From: Phycisphaeraceae bacterium
GTDB lineage: Bacteria > Planctomycetota > Phycisphaerae > Phycisphaerales > UBA1924
Direction: 5' to 3'
Assembly: GCA_019636615.1 (NCBI GenBank)
Contig: JAHBXF010000001.1
Coordinates: 124,001 to 188,000 of the forward strand
DNA: 64,000 nt
Positions within the stretch are counted from its first letter, which is position 1, and each line of letters opens with the position of its first letter. The notes under the pieces are model-generated. The model was not told where the DNA came from, searched no databases, and worked only from the letters and a program-made list of their open reading frames with translations. This document shows positions 53,689-63,450 of the stretch, piece by piece. The translations under genes were made by a program, and so were the position numbers.

Positions 53689-55458
53689 ATGAAGTCTCTG
53701 CCAGCCCAGATCACCCAGTTCCTGCGACACCAGAAGAGCGGGCGGAACATCGCCGTGCTGCTCAAGTTCATCGGCGTGCTGGTGGCCATGATCACCTTCT
53801 ACAGCGTGATCTTCCACTACATCATGCGGTACGAGGGACGCGAGTATTCGTGGATCAGCGGGTTTTACTGGACGCTCGTGACGATGTCGACGCTGGGGTT
53901 TGGCGACATCACGTTTGAGAGTGATCTCGGGAAGTTCTACTCGATGGTGGTGATTCTCTCGGGCACGATCTTCCTGCTGGTGATGCTGCCCTTCACCTTC
54001 ATCCAGTTCTTCTACGCCCCGTGGATCGAGGCGCAGGCCGCGGCACGCACGCCGCGCCGCCTGCCCGAGGGCACGCGGGGGCACGTCATCATGACCTCGT
54101 ACGAACCTGTGACCCAGGCGCTCATCGCGCGGCTGACGCAGTTTTCACAAGACTACGTGGTCATCTGCCCTTCCACCGACGAAGCGCAGCGGCTGCACGA
54201 TCTCGGCGTGCCCGTGATGGTGGGTGATCTGGACGACCCCGAGACATACCGCCTGGCCAGGGCTGAGCACGCGGCGATGGTCACCGCGACCCTTGACGAC
54301 GCGGTGAACACCAACATCGTCTTCACGCTGCGCGAAGTCGCCCCGACCGTTCCCGTCGTGGCGACGGCCCGCCAGAACGCTTCGGTGCCGATTCTCGAAC
54401 TGGCCGGGGCGCACCCCGTCTTTGACCTTGGCCAGATCCTGGGCGGCGCCATGGCCCGCTGCACCGTGGGCGGCGATGCGATCACGCACGTGGTGGGATC
54501 GGTGGATCAACTTCTCATCGCCGAAGCCAGCGCGTCGCGCACGCCCCTTGTCGGCCAGACCCTGCGCCAGAGCCGGCTGCGCGACCTGGGCGTGAACGTG
54601 GTGGGCGTGTGGGACCGCGGCGGCTTCAACCACGCAACGCCGGACACGGTCATCGGCCCTACCTCCATCCTTGTGCTCGCCGGCTCGGCCGAGCAGATGC
54701 AGAACTACGACGAGCACTTCGCCATCTACAACGTCTCCGGAGAGCCCGTGGTGGTCCTGGGCGGGGGGCGCATCGGCATGGCCGCGGCCAAAGCGTTGAT
54801 CGATCGCGGGTTCGAGGTGCGCATCGTCGAACAGCAGGCCGAACGCGTGACGGACAAGGCCAGAACCATTGTGGGCAACGCCGCGGACGTGAACGTGCTC
54901 GAACGGGCGGGCATGAAAAAATCACCCGCCGTGCTGATCACCACGCACGACGACAACGTCAACCTCTACCTGACGATCTACTGCCGCAGGCTGCGACCCG
55001 ACATCCAGATCATCGCGCGCGCAACCAACATGCGCAATGTCGCCACGCTGAGCCGCGCGGGCGCAGACTTCGTGCTTTCCTACGCCTCGATGGGCGCCGA
55101 GGCGATGTACAACGTGCTGCGCAAGAGTTCGCTCGTGACGATCACCGAAGGGCTCGAAGTCTTCAGCGTGCAGGTGCCCGATGCGCTGGCGGGCAAGACC
55201 ATCGCCGAGTCTCGCGTGCGTGAACTCACAGGGTGCACCATCGTGGCCGTGCGCTCGGCCAACAACGGCCAGGGCACAGGCGAATCGCCGGGCAGAAGCG
55301 CCTCGGACCAGAGCCCCCCGACCGACGACGACGCCCCCCACCGCTCGAAACTCATCACCAGCCCGCCGCCAGACCTGCAACTCACCGAAAAGTGCGAACT
55401 GGTGCTCGTGGGAGACCCCGAGTCTCGCGCACGCTTCCTCGAAAACCTGAGCGTGTGA
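53689..55458 (+). CDS. Potassium channel with two RCK (TrkA-N/C) modules
   Basis: 589 residues from ATG 53689; the long upstream frame overlaps the arsR operon. Two N-terminal membrane spans (about residues 24-48 and 82-105) flank the pore loop with selectivity sequence TMSTLGFGD (near residue 65-73; canonical TVGYG). The first RCK region follows (HVIMTSYEPVTQALIARLTQ), then a second with VVVLGGGRIGMAAAKALIDR (about 350) and a TrkA-C-like end. Gated K+ channel of the Kch/MthK type. Divergent from the ArsR operon. Confidence 0.9.
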   Translation: MKSLPAQITQFLRHQKSGRNIAVLLKFIGVLVAMITFYSVIFHYIMRYEGREYSWISGFYWTLVTMSTLGFGDITFESDLGKFYSMVVILSGTIFLLVMLPFTFIQFFYAPWIEAQAAARTPRRLPEGTRGHVIMTSYEPVTQALIARLTQFSQDYVVICPSTDEAQRLHDLGVPVMVGDLDDPETYRLARAEHAAMVTATLDDAVNTNIVFTLREVAPTVPVVATARQNASVPILELAGAHPVFDLGQILGGAMARCTVGGDAITHVVGSVDQLLIAEASASRTPLVGQTLRQSRLRDLGVNVVGVWDRGGFNHATPDTVIGPTSILVLAGSAEQMQNYDEHFAIYNVSGEPVVVLGGGRIGMAAAKALIDRGFEVRIVEQQAERVTDKARTIVGNAADVNVLERAGMKKSPAVLITTHDDNVNLYLTIYCRRLRPDIQIIARATNMRNVATLSRAGADFVLSYASMGAEAMYNVLRKSSLVTITEGLEVFSVQVPDALAGKTIAESRVRELTGCTIVAVRSANNGQGTGESPGRSASDQSPPTDDDAPHRSKLITSPPPDLQLTEKCELVLVGDPESRARFLENLSV

Positions 55459-55537
55459 TCTCTCCCCTGCGGCGGGCCGCGATCTCGCCGCGAACACCCG
55501 ATCAGGCAGCGGCAACGACGACAACGGCTGCCCCACA

Positions 55538-55554
55538 CCCGTACACCGTACGGG
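55538..55554. terminator. Hairpin between channel and subtilase genes
   Basis: Perfect 7-bp stem CCCGTAC-acc-GTACGGG, with flanking CACA/TGTG that could extend it over a one-base bulge. Lies 80 nt after the channel stop. No T-tract; could be a terminator or an operator for the gene at 55684. Confidence 0.4.
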
Positions 55555-55683
55555 ATGTGACGAGTGTGCCGGTTATGGCGTGAACAGGATTCCTCACCGC
55601 GTGAGTCTTTGCTGGCACTTTGCGGCTTCCATATCAACAGTGTTCTTCAGCCGTGCCATGAAGTCACGGCCCGGAGCCTGCAC

Positions 55684-57216
55684 ATGCCGACATCCGATCC
55701 GAACCGGTTTCATCGCGCCCTCGTCATCGGGCTTCTGCTCGCGTGCGGCGCTCCGTTCACCGCGGCCGCCCAGGATTCCTATGTTCCCGGGCGGCTGCTG
55801 GTGAAGTTCCGCCAGGGGTCTCAGAACGCGGCGATCCGCAGCGCGGTGCAATCCGTACACGGCCGAATCGCCCAGACCATGCCCGGTATCGGCGTGATGG
55901 TGCTTGAACTGCCCGACCGCGCGAACGAGCGCGCACAGGCGGCGGCGCTCGCGCAGCGTGCAGAAGTCGAGTTCGCCGAGATGGACTGGATCTTCCCGCT
56001 TCAGTCTGCACCTAACGACCCGCAGTACCCAAATCAGTGGCACCTCACCAGAATTCAGGCCCCGAGCGCCTGGGGAGTCACGACCGGACACGAAGATGTC
56101 ATCATCGCCATCCTCGACACTGGTGTTGACGCCAACCACCCCGACCTCGCGGGAAGGCTGGTGCCGGGCTGGAACGTGTACAACGCCAACAGCGACACCA
56201 GCGACGTACACGGGCACGGCACAAAGGTCGCAGGCGCCGCGGCCGCCGCGGGCAACAACAGTGTGGGAATCGCCTCCGTCGCGTACACCAGCCGTGTGAT
56301 GCCCATCAGGATCGCCGCCGCGGACGGCTCTGCGACCGCTTCCGCGATGGCCAACGGCCTGGTGTGGTCCGCCGACAGGCTGGCACGCGTGGCGAACATC
56401 AGTTACGCGGCGAGCAGTTCATCGGCGGTTCGCACCGCCGCGCAGTACTTCCAGAATGCAGGCGGCGTCGTGTGCATCTCGGCCGGCAATCAGGGCATGG
56501 TGCTCACGCACGCAGACAACCCGCACGTGCTCACGGTCAGCGCAACCGGGACGGGCGACGCTCTCGCTTCGTTCACAAACACCGGAACGCCGATCAATGT
56601 CGCCGCACCCGGCGTTGGAATTCTCACCACCCAGCGGGGCGGCGGCTACGGAAGTTCGAACGGCACGTCCTTCTCTTCGCCGGTCGTGGCGGGCATCGCG
56701 GCGCTTGTCTTCTCGGCGAATCCACATCTCACCGGCCTCCAGGCGCAACAGATCATCATGGACTCCGCAGACGACCTTGGCCCTTCAGGATGGGATCCGG
56801 GCTACGGCTGGGGCAGAGTGAATGCCGCTCGTGCCGTATCCGCGGCACGGGCCATGGGCTCCGGCTCCACCGGCGGCTCCACCGGCGGCTCCGGCGGCGG
56901 TACCACCGGAGGCTCTGGCGGCGGCACTCAACCTCCCCTGGATACCACCCCTCCCACGATCTCGATCTCGACACCGTCGAATGGCGGGACGGTGAGCGGC
57001 AACGTCGAAGTCCGGTTCTTCGCGCAGGACGATGTCGGGGTTGTGCGCGTTGATCTGCTTGTCAACGGCACGATCACCACCAGTTCATCGACTTCACCTT
57101 TCACGGTGCGCTGGAACACGAACAAGATTGCACGGGGCACCCATGTTCTGCAGGGGGTCGCGTACGACGCCGCCGGCAACGTCGCTGTGTCTCCCACGGT
57201 CTCTGTCCGCCGATGA
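55684..57216 (+). CDS. Secreted subtilisin-like serine protease (S8)
   Basis: 510 residues from ATG 55684. Signal segment (about residues 8-30) ending TAAAQ, an inhibitor-I9-like propeptide (residues 31-110), then the S8 domain: Asp in IAILDTGVD (about 145), His in VHGHGTKVAG (about 179), Ser in NGTSFSSPVVAG (about 330). A linker of Gly/Ser/Thr repeats (GSTGGSTGGSGGG) leads to a C-terminal Ig-like Big domain (DTTPPTISISTPSNGGTVSG and after). An exported degradative or processing protease. Complete by length and motifs. Confidence 0.95.
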   Translation: MPTSDPNRFHRALVIGLLLACGAPFTAAAQDSYVPGRLLVKFRQGSQNAAIRSAVQSVHGRIAQTMPGIGVMVLELPDRANERAQAAALAQRAEVEFAEMDWIFPLQSAPNDPQYPNQWHLTRIQAPSAWGVTTGHEDVIIAILDTGVDANHPDLAGRLVPGWNVYNANSDTSDVHGHGTKVAGAAAAAGNNSVGIASVAYTSRVMPIRIAAADGSATASAMANGLVWSADRLARVANISYAASSSSAVRTAAQYFQNAGGVVCISAGNQGMVLTHADNPHVLTVSATGTGDALASFTNTGTPINVAAPGVGILTTQRGGGYGSSNGTSFSSPVVAGIAALVFSANPHLTGLQAQQIIMDSADDLGPSGWDPGYGWGRVNAARAVSAARAMGSGSTGGSTGGSGGGTTGGSGGGTQPPLDTTPPTISISTPSNGGTVSGNVEVRFFAQDDVGVVRVDLLVNGTITTSSSTSPFTVRWNTNKIARGTHVLQGVAYDAAGNVAVSPTVSVRR

Positions 57217-57380
57217 GACGCGCCCGTGTCGAAATCGCCAATCGTGAACTTCACTTCTTCCGATGAAGAACGAGCGGGGTTCCGGCGACTCCCTGCCGAC
57301 GCACAGTCGCGCGATTCACAGCGGCGGGCTGGGCGGTATCAGGCATGCGGCATGCCGCAACGATCGATGGAGGCGCAGCA

Positions 57381-57409
57381 AAGCACCCCCGGCTGAACCG
57401 GGGGTGCTT
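57381..57409. terminator. Strong bidirectional hairpin
   Basis: 12-bp perfect stem AAGCACCCCCGG/CCGGGGGTGCTT with 5-nt loop, between the plus-strand subtilase and the minus-strand gene ending at 57463. T-run is short, but position and stability suit a terminator for both. Confidence 0.7.
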
Positions 57410-57462
57410 CTGGGATTCACGGTGATCGGGGGCTGCCCCCCATCCGGACGGCTCGCCACGTA

Positions 57463-58275
57463 TCAGAAGCAGCCGCCGGCCTTCCACGCCGCGAAGAAAA
57501 CTTCCATGTCTGCGCCGTCAACGCCGCCGTCGTGGTTGACATCGGCCGACTCGTCGCCGTTCATCCAGGCATCGAAGAAGGCCTCAACATCGGCCCCGTC
57601 GATGCCGCCGTCCTCGTTGAAGTCTGCCGGGCAGTCTTCCTGCGGGCGCAGTTTGCAGACTGGCCCGGCGATGCACGCGTACCCCGGCGAGGGCCGATTC
57701 GAAGAGCGGATGTCCTGCGATCCCGCCTTTGTCGCTGCCACCGTGCAGCCCGCGGCGATCTGGAAGAGGGGATCAACCTTCGACGAATCAAGCGTGATCG
57801 TAAAGATCGCGCAAGGGTCGGTCATCTCTTCGTCAAACTTCAAGCCGTACACCTGCGTCGTCGGATCCATCCCGATCTCGAACGACACAGGCGAACCGTT
57901 GAGCGTGGCGCCAACCACGAGATCGTGCAGCGTGTACGCGTAGGGCATGCCGCTGTCGTCGATGCCGCTGGCCAGGCAGCCGATGCCGGCCATGCCGATG
58001 CTCCAGTGGCTGAGGTTGGCCCCGCCCCCGACCTTGCACACTTCGTAGGTGAAGGTCACCAGGCCATCCACCCCGGCAAAGTCGAGCAACTCGATGGTGA
58101 ACTCGCCGTTGCAGGTTGTCGCCAGGGTGGCGCAGGAATCTTCGCCGCAGTTCGCGGCCTCCCACGCCGAGACCCCCGCCGCGCCGCTGCCGGCCGCCGG
58201 ACAATCGGCCATGACTTGCCCGGCACAGAACGCCGTGAACGCCGAAAGAACCACGCTGATAGAACGCTTTTTCAT
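57463..58275 (-). CDS. Secreted protein with C-terminal dockerin-like repeat
   Basis: 270 residues from ATG 58275 (GGAGTCAGGAGA upstream). Signal peptide MKKRSISVVLSAFTAFCAGQ, then a Cys-containing beta domain of about 180 residues of unknown function. The tail from about 215 has two copies of a calcium-loop motif (CPADFNEDGGIDGADVEAFF and ADVNHDGGVDGADMEVFF), each like a dockerin/EF-hand loop, framed by Cys. Likely exported to the cell surface or extracellular matrix and held by the tail. Confidence 0.75.
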   Translation of the reverse strand: MKKRSISVVLSAFTAFCAGQVMADCPAAGSGAAGVSAWEAANCGEDSCATLATTCNGEFTIELLDFAGVDGLVTFTYEVCKVGGGANLSHWSIGMAGIGCLASGIDDSGMPYAYTLHDLVVGATLNGSPVSFEIGMDPTTQVYGLKFDEEMTDPCAIFTITLDSSKVDPLFQIAAGCTVAATKAGSQDIRSSNRPSPGYACIAGPVCKLRPQEDCPADFNEDGGIDGADVEAFFDAWMNGDESADVNHDGGVDGADMEVFFAAWKAGGCF

Positions 58276-58803
58276 TCTCCTGACTCCTTGAAGCAGACTC
58301 CATACTCGCGGCGGACACACCCGCCGTCCGTATATGCTAAGTATAACTACCCAGCCCGACCCGATAATGCACAAAGCGGAAGCTTGTTATGATATTTCTT
58401 TCATGCGCTATCATGTATATGTTTATAAATTCACAGCCCACGCCATGCAGATCCGCAGGCGCAAGCACAAACAGACAAGACCGCGCGGCCCGAAGTCGGC
58501 CACGCAGAACCTCAATCCCTGGGCAACGCGTTCCCACGCTGCGCCACGTGACCCCCCACCACCCCCGCCGCAACAATCCATGCCGCCGCAGCCTCACCGC
58601 CTTTGCCGTAAGCGGGCTGCGCAACGGCAACGCTCCGAAAGAGGAAGATGTCCCTCCCCCTCATGATAAAGGCACAGAATCCGGATTTTGACAGCAAGAT
58701 TTCAGATTCTGCCGCGCATCACACCGCGCAGCAAACAACCCGGATAAAAATACAAACAGAATCCAATACTTCTGCGAACGGAACCAGGGTATTCCCCGCC
58801 CAG
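58276..58803. other. AT-richer intergenic region
   Basis: About 530 nt with no gene. Lower G+C than the rest of the window. Carries the likely promoter of the gene at 57463 (58340-58367) and short unconvincing frames. Confidence 0.5.
58340..58367 (-). promoter_or_regulatory. Possible sigma-70 promoter for the dockerin-tail gene
   Basis: On the minus strand TTATCG (3 of 6) then 16 nt then TATACT (5 of 6), about 65 nt upstream of ATG 58275. Confidence 0.4.
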
Positions 58804-61266
58804 TCAATCGCCGCACCCGCCCGCTTCCCACGCCTCAAAGAAGACCGTCACGTCTTCCCCGTCAATCCCGCCGTCCACGTTGACATCCGCCGAGGCGTCG
58901 CCATCTTCCCACATCGAGAAAAACTCGCTGATGTCAGCGCCGTCAACGCCGCCGTCGCGGTTAAAGTCTGCCGGGCACGGGGGCGGAGGAACAACCTCGG
59001 CACCCTCGATGAGCGTAAACGCCCCAACGCCTCTGGCCATGACATCCAGCGCGAGCGCCCGGTCTTGTGCATCTGCTTCTTCGCCCATCAGCAGACGCAC
59101 TCTGTCCCCCACCAACACGCGACCGTCCGCCAGGATCACGTGCGCAACTTCACCGAAGTTCAACCACGCGCGCGGCCCTTCCGGGTGAAACACAAACCCT
59201 CCCCCCACAACGCTCGCCACGCCGCCACCAAACTCAAGATCCGCAAGTTTCTCGCTCTCCACCTCTGCCTCGCCGACGTAGACACTGCCGAGATACACCC
59301 GCAGCGCCGCACCCGATGAACCCAGCCACCGACCTCGGAGCGTCGTCGTATCGCCGCCCCGATCAATCCAGATCTCTCTCGCGCCGTGCTGCCCGGCGCT
59401 GCCCCTTCGGGTCCACGCGCGCACCCCGATGCGCTGCGTGGGTGCATCGATGAACACCGTGTTGAGAACCGCCGCGCCGCCCTGGGCCGCTCCCGGAAGT
59501 TCAACCGTCAGCCCCCACTCATTCGCACCCGCGACCCCCTGCTCGGCCAGTATGTCGCCGCCCAACTGCTGAAGCCCCGCCCCGCCATACGCCGTGACCG
59601 CCAGGCCAGAGGGTGTCACAAACCCCTCGGCTGGCCAGATATCGATCTGCACCCACCCGGCAGAAAGCGGCACAGCGCTGCCGCCCTGGCTGGCCGCGGC
59701 ACGAACCCTCAACACCGCTTCACCCCCGGCCCCTTCCTGCACATCGCACAGCACACCCAGCAACGGCGCACGCTGCGCGTACACACCGCGGATGATCTCC
59801 GCCGCGGCCTGGGCGACATCCCGCGGGCGTTGCCCAAGGCGCACCCGCGTCGGCGGCGCGGCGAACCGGGCCCTGTGCACCGCCTGCCCATCGAGCATGG
59901 TGCGCACCGTCATCACCGCGTTCGTGCCCACCCCGGAAGGAATGTTCACACGCACCGCATCGGCATCTCGCACACCGAGAGCCCGCACACGGTCCGTCGC
60001 CGCGGGCGAAGCCACAAGTGTGCGGGGCGATTCAAGCGTGGCGCTGGCCGGCCCGGTCCTGCCGTTCCAACCGACGGCCTGATCGCCCCCCTCGTTGACG
60101 AGGTCTTCGGGCACAGGGGTGAATCCACCGCTGGCCGGCGCACCTCGCGCGACGCGCACAAAGACACCCGTGGCCGCCTGAGGCACAACACCCACGATTC
60201 CCGTGAGAGATGTTGGCGATGCCCCGGTGACATGCACGGGCACCGCGAGCCCCCCGGGCGTGAGCAACATGACGTTGAGCGAAGCCGGATCGGTTCCAAA
60301 CCCCGTGCCGGTGACCGTGAGTGTGTCCCCCTCGCTGAGCGTGAGCGGGGTTGCCCCACTGATGGTCACCGGGGTCGGCGCGTGCGTGAGCGAAACCGCC
60401 AACTGCCCCACCGATCCGTTCGTGGTGGTCACGAAAAAGCCCGGGCCGAAGGTCGCGTCAAACCCCGCCACCGCGACGTAGTACACACCCGCCGCCAGGT
60501 CGCCGTCTTGCCCCTGCGAAGCGCCGATGCGCGAGCCCGCGCCGAAACTCAGCAGGCTTGTGCCCCCGGGCCCGTCGTCGTCGTCTTCGGCAAGCCGAAC
60601 GCCCGCCGTGTTGTAGAGCGCAACCTCGGTGTCGTCCCCCGCGCCCACCACACTGCCGGCGGTGGTGATGTCGAGGTATCGCAGCCCCGCCGCGGTCACA
60701 GGCTCGGCCAGCGTGAGTTTGTACCACTTGACCATCCCCGGCGAGAGCGCTGTGGCGCGGTTCAGCGTTGTGGGCAGCGCCAGCGTGCCAAGGTCCTCGG
60801 CCACGGGCGGGTCGGGAAGGCTGTCGTCGAGCGTGATCGTGATGGTGTCCCAGCGCGCATCGTTGCCGGGGTCGTCAAACGCCTCGTAAAAGCGGAAGTT
60901 CCACACCCCCGCCGCGGGTGAAACCGGCACCGCCAGCGTGAGCACATAGGTGCTCGTGCTGATCGAGCCGGTGAACGTTCCCTGCGTGAAAGGCTGCAGG
61001 ATGAACGCCGGCCCGGCAGGGGGCGTCACCTGCACCCTCGCTTCGCGCGCCAGCGTCTGCGTGTTGATCTTTGTGAGCGTGCCGGAGACACGCACACGCG
61101 TGACCGTGTAATCCCCGGTGAACGTCGCGCTGCGCAGCGAGTTTCCCGCTGTGTTCAGCGCACCGTTGGAGATGACATCCGTGAACGTCACGCTCTCGCG
61201 CGGCTCGCCCCGGGCGACAGCCGCCATCGCCCCAAGACACAGAACCAACAGCAGCACGTGGCGCAT
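58804..61266 (-). CDS. Large secreted multi-domain protein with dockerin-like tail
   Basis: 820 residues from ATG 61266. Signal peptide MRHVLLLVLCLGAMAAVARG. The first ~160 residues are proprotein-convertase P-domain-like (VRVSGTLTKINT, then WNFRFYEAFDDPGNDARWDT). A pre-peptidase-like stretch follows (about residues 160-290, LADGVYYV-like AAGVYYVAVAGFDATFG), then an IPT/TIG-like segment (about 290-380, LSEGDTLTVTGTGFGTDPAS). The middle is unassigned beta-rich. The last 60 residues repeat CPADFNRDGGVDGADISEFF and ADVNVDGGIDGEDVTVFF. A surface or extracellular protein; no catalytic site seen. Confidence 0.78.
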   Translation of the reverse strand: MRHVLLLVLCLGAMAAVARGEPRESVTFTDVISNGALNTAGNSLRSATFTGDYTVTRVRVSGTLTKINTQTLAREARVQVTPPAGPAFILQPFTQGTFTGSISTSTYVLTLAVPVSPAAGVWNFRFYEAFDDPGNDARWDTITITLDDSLPDPPVAEDLGTLALPTTLNRATALSPGMVKWYKLTLAEPVTAAGLRYLDITTAGSVVGAGDDTEVALYNTAGVRLAEDDDDGPGGTSLLSFGAGSRIGASQGQDGDLAAGVYYVAVAGFDATFGPGFFVTTTNGSVGQLAVSLTHAPTPVTISGATPLTLSEGDTLTVTGTGFGTDPASLNVMLLTPGGLAVPVHVTGASPTSLTGIVGVVPQAATGVFVRVARGAPASGGFTPVPEDLVNEGGDQAVGWNGRTGPASATLESPRTLVASPAATDRVRALGVRDADAVRVNIPSGVGTNAVMTVRTMLDGQAVHRARFAAPPTRVRLGQRPRDVAQAAAEIIRGVYAQRAPLLGVLCDVQEGAGGEAVLRVRAAASQGGSAVPLSAGWVQIDIWPAEGFVTPSGLAVTAYGGAGLQQLGGDILAEQGVAGANEWGLTVELPGAAQGGAAVLNTVFIDAPTQRIGVRAWTRRGSAGQHGAREIWIDRGGDTTTLRGRWLGSSGAALRVYLGSVYVGEAEVESEKLADLEFGGGVASVVGGGFVFHPEGPRAWLNFGEVAHVILADGRVLVGDRVRLLMGEEADAQDRALALDVMARGVGAFTLIEGAEVVPPPPCPADFNRDGGVDGADISEFFSMWEDGDASADVNVDGGIDGEDVTVFFEAWEAGGCGD

Positions 61267-61465
61267 GGCTCAGTCTCCAGTATCCTGTTGTGTTGTCCTG
61301 TGGTTCACCCGTGACCAAGCGGGGGATCGCTCGATAAACATCCCCCTCACTTTGCACGATGTTAGCATGTGGCCCGCATGGCGGCCCTCGTACAGGCCCC
61401 AGTTTCGACGCCTGTGCTGGCCCGCGCTGCGAGTCTCAACGCACACCCGAGCCCCTCGCAGGCAC

Positions 61466-63070
61466 TCACGCCGGGCGAGCGCCCTCGGCCTCGGGCCCCG
61501 ACGGGCTCTGATGGGGCGAAACCGGGCCCACGGCCTTGCGCACCTCGTCGAGCAGCCGCTCGACCTGGAAGGGCTTGAACAGCACGCTCTGCAGCCCTTC
61601 CTGGTGGGCCCGCACGATGGAATGGTGCGGGTCATACCCGAACCCCGTCATGAGGATGACCGGCACGCCGGGCGAGTGTTTCTTCGCCACCGAGAAGACC
61701 TCGTACCCGTTGTGATCGGGCATGCGGATGTCGCTGATGACCAGGTCAAAGCCCGCGGGCGAGGCCTCCAGGGCCCGCATCGCCGTGCCGCCGTTCTCGC
61801 AGATCGTCACCGTGGCCCCCTTGGTGGTCAGCACATCGCCGATGATCCGCCGGATGCGCGGCTCATCGTCGGCCACGAGCACACGCTTGCCGCGGATGAG
61901 CGGGTCCTGCGTTTTGTCCGACATCGCCTTCTCGACGCCCAGCAGGCTCTGCGGCCCCGCGGCGCACTCCTTGACGCGGTTGCGGATCGACTCCAGATCT
62001 GTCAGGATGCGCTGCAGATGTGATTTCACGGCGACATCCGCCGCGGTGGCCTGCGCCTGCAGAATCTCCACCTCGTGGGCGATATCTTGCAGGGGCTCGT
62101 CGAGTTCCACCGCCACCCGTCCGCTGAGGGTCTGGTTTGTCGTGCTGCGTTCGACCACCAGAAGATCGAGCAGGTTGATGGCCAGCGCGATGTACCGCGC
62201 AAAGATCTCGCCCAACTGCCTGTCTTCGTCAGAGAACGAAGCCGCCGCGAGGCTCTCGACGTTCATCACACCGATCACCTTGTCGTGAACGCGCAGCGGG
62301 ATCGTCAGCGAACTCTTCGCCCCCTCTACGCCGGGCAGATACAGCGGGTCTTTGGTGATGTCGTGGCAGATGTAGGAACGCCCCGACGCGGCAACGTGCC
62401 CCGTGATGCCGTGCCCCTCCAGGGCGGGCTTGATCACGAACGAGTCGTAATCCTCCCCCACCTTGTGACCGATCACCAGTTCAAGCCGCCCGCTGCGTTC
62501 ATCGAGCAGCCTGATGGCGAAATGGTCAAAGTGCAGCAGCCCGCTGGCGTACTTGATGATCTTGTCTTCGAGCAGTTTCAGCCGCTCGTGCGCGTTGTGC
62601 CGCCGCACCACGTCGGCATCAAACCGCACCAGTTCGCTGCCCGCCATGTCGATCGCGTCGATCTTCTGCTGAAGCCGCCGCGTGCTGGTCACATCGGTCA
62701 GCACCAGCACGAGCGCCGCCGCCAACTCGGCAGCCAGCACCTCGGCGCCAGCGGCCCCGTCTCGCCCCAGCGCTGTCGCTGTCACTTCGTACACACGCTC
62801 GTCGTCGGCGAGCACCGCCTTCTCTCGCGCGGCCTTGGCCGCCCGCTGCCCGGCTTTGCCCACGCTCGCCGGCGGCAACGGGTGCTCGCGGTCAAACTGC
62901 CGGCACACCCCCGAGAGCCGCTCCTGCATCACGCCGCCCAACGACTGCATCGTCTCGTTCGCCCACAACACCTCCCCGGAGCGCGTGTACAAAGCCACAC
63001 CCTCGCCGATCGCATTGAGAAGGTGCGTCGAGAGCCCACTGATCAAGTCTTTGCGGTCCGACGCCGACAC
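61466..63070 (-). CDS. PAS-GAF-REC signalling protein, no kinase domain
   Basis: 534 residues from GTG 63070 with GGAGG 12 nt upstream; the frame is open further to 63265, where the extra residues look unnatural. Order: a PAS-like N-terminal region (LLNAIGEGVALYTRSGEVLW), a GAF domain (about residues 160-310, GHKVGEDYDSFVIKPALEGH then SSLTIPLRVHDKVIGVMNVE), a helical linker without a histidine-kinase ATPase, and a receiver domain from about 394 (LVADDEP, phospho-Asp in DLVISDIRMPDHNG, Lys in FKPF). Output is undefined; probably signals by protein contact with a separate kinase. Confidence 0.85.
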   Translation of the reverse strand: MSASDRKDLISGLSTHLLNAIGEGVALYTRSGEVLWANETMQSLGGVMQERLSGVCRQFDREHPLPPASVGKAGQRAAKAAREKAVLADDERVYEVTATALGRDGAAGAEVLAAELAAALVLVLTDVTSTRRLQQKIDAIDMAGSELVRFDADVVRRHNAHERLKLLEDKIIKYASGLLHFDHFAIRLLDERSGRLELVIGHKVGEDYDSFVIKPALEGHGITGHVAASGRSYICHDITKDPLYLPGVEGAKSSLTIPLRVHDKVIGVMNVESLAAASFSDEDRQLGEIFARYIALAINLLDLLVVERSTTNQTLSGRVAVELDEPLQDIAHEVEILQAQATAADVAVKSHLQRILTDLESIRNRVKECAAGPQSLLGVEKAMSDKTQDPLIRGKRVLVADDEPRIRRIIGDVLTTKGATVTICENGGTAMRALEASPAGFDLVISDIRMPDHNGYEVFSVAKKHSPGVPVILMTGFGYDPHHSIVRAHQEGLQSVLFKPFQVERLLDEVRKAVGPVSPHQSPSGPEAEGARPA

Positions 63071-63450
63071 GACGAGCAGTTGCCTCCATCTTGCTCTACG
63101 CGCGTTGAAGACCTCCGCGAGACGCGCGGCGTGCCCAACGCCCGTCGGCCTTGCCCGCCCGTTTGAACTCGGGCATGCAAACAGCCTCCTGCCGGGGAAG
63201 AGTGTAGCCGCCGCGCCCTTCCCGCCACCCGAATAGGCAGAAGTACCCCCGCCTCTTTCCGTCACTTCTCACCGTTTCGGGGGGCTCTCGGGTCTTCCCG
63301 CAGCACCCCACCGCCCGATATACACAACGATGCGACCACCGTACCGATGATGTTTCCCGGCAGACCCCGCTACGCCCCACCACTCCAGCCACCCTATAAC
63401 CCCCTCTCGAAACGCTTCCAGGGCCCCTCGATGGCCCGAGTGATCACAGC
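63071..63450. other. Intergenic region between signalling and ABC genes
   Basis: About 380 nt separating divergent genes. No convincing promoter or hairpin was found, only short overlapping frames. If the signalling gene starts further upstream (up to 63265) this gap shrinks. Confidence 0.4.
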
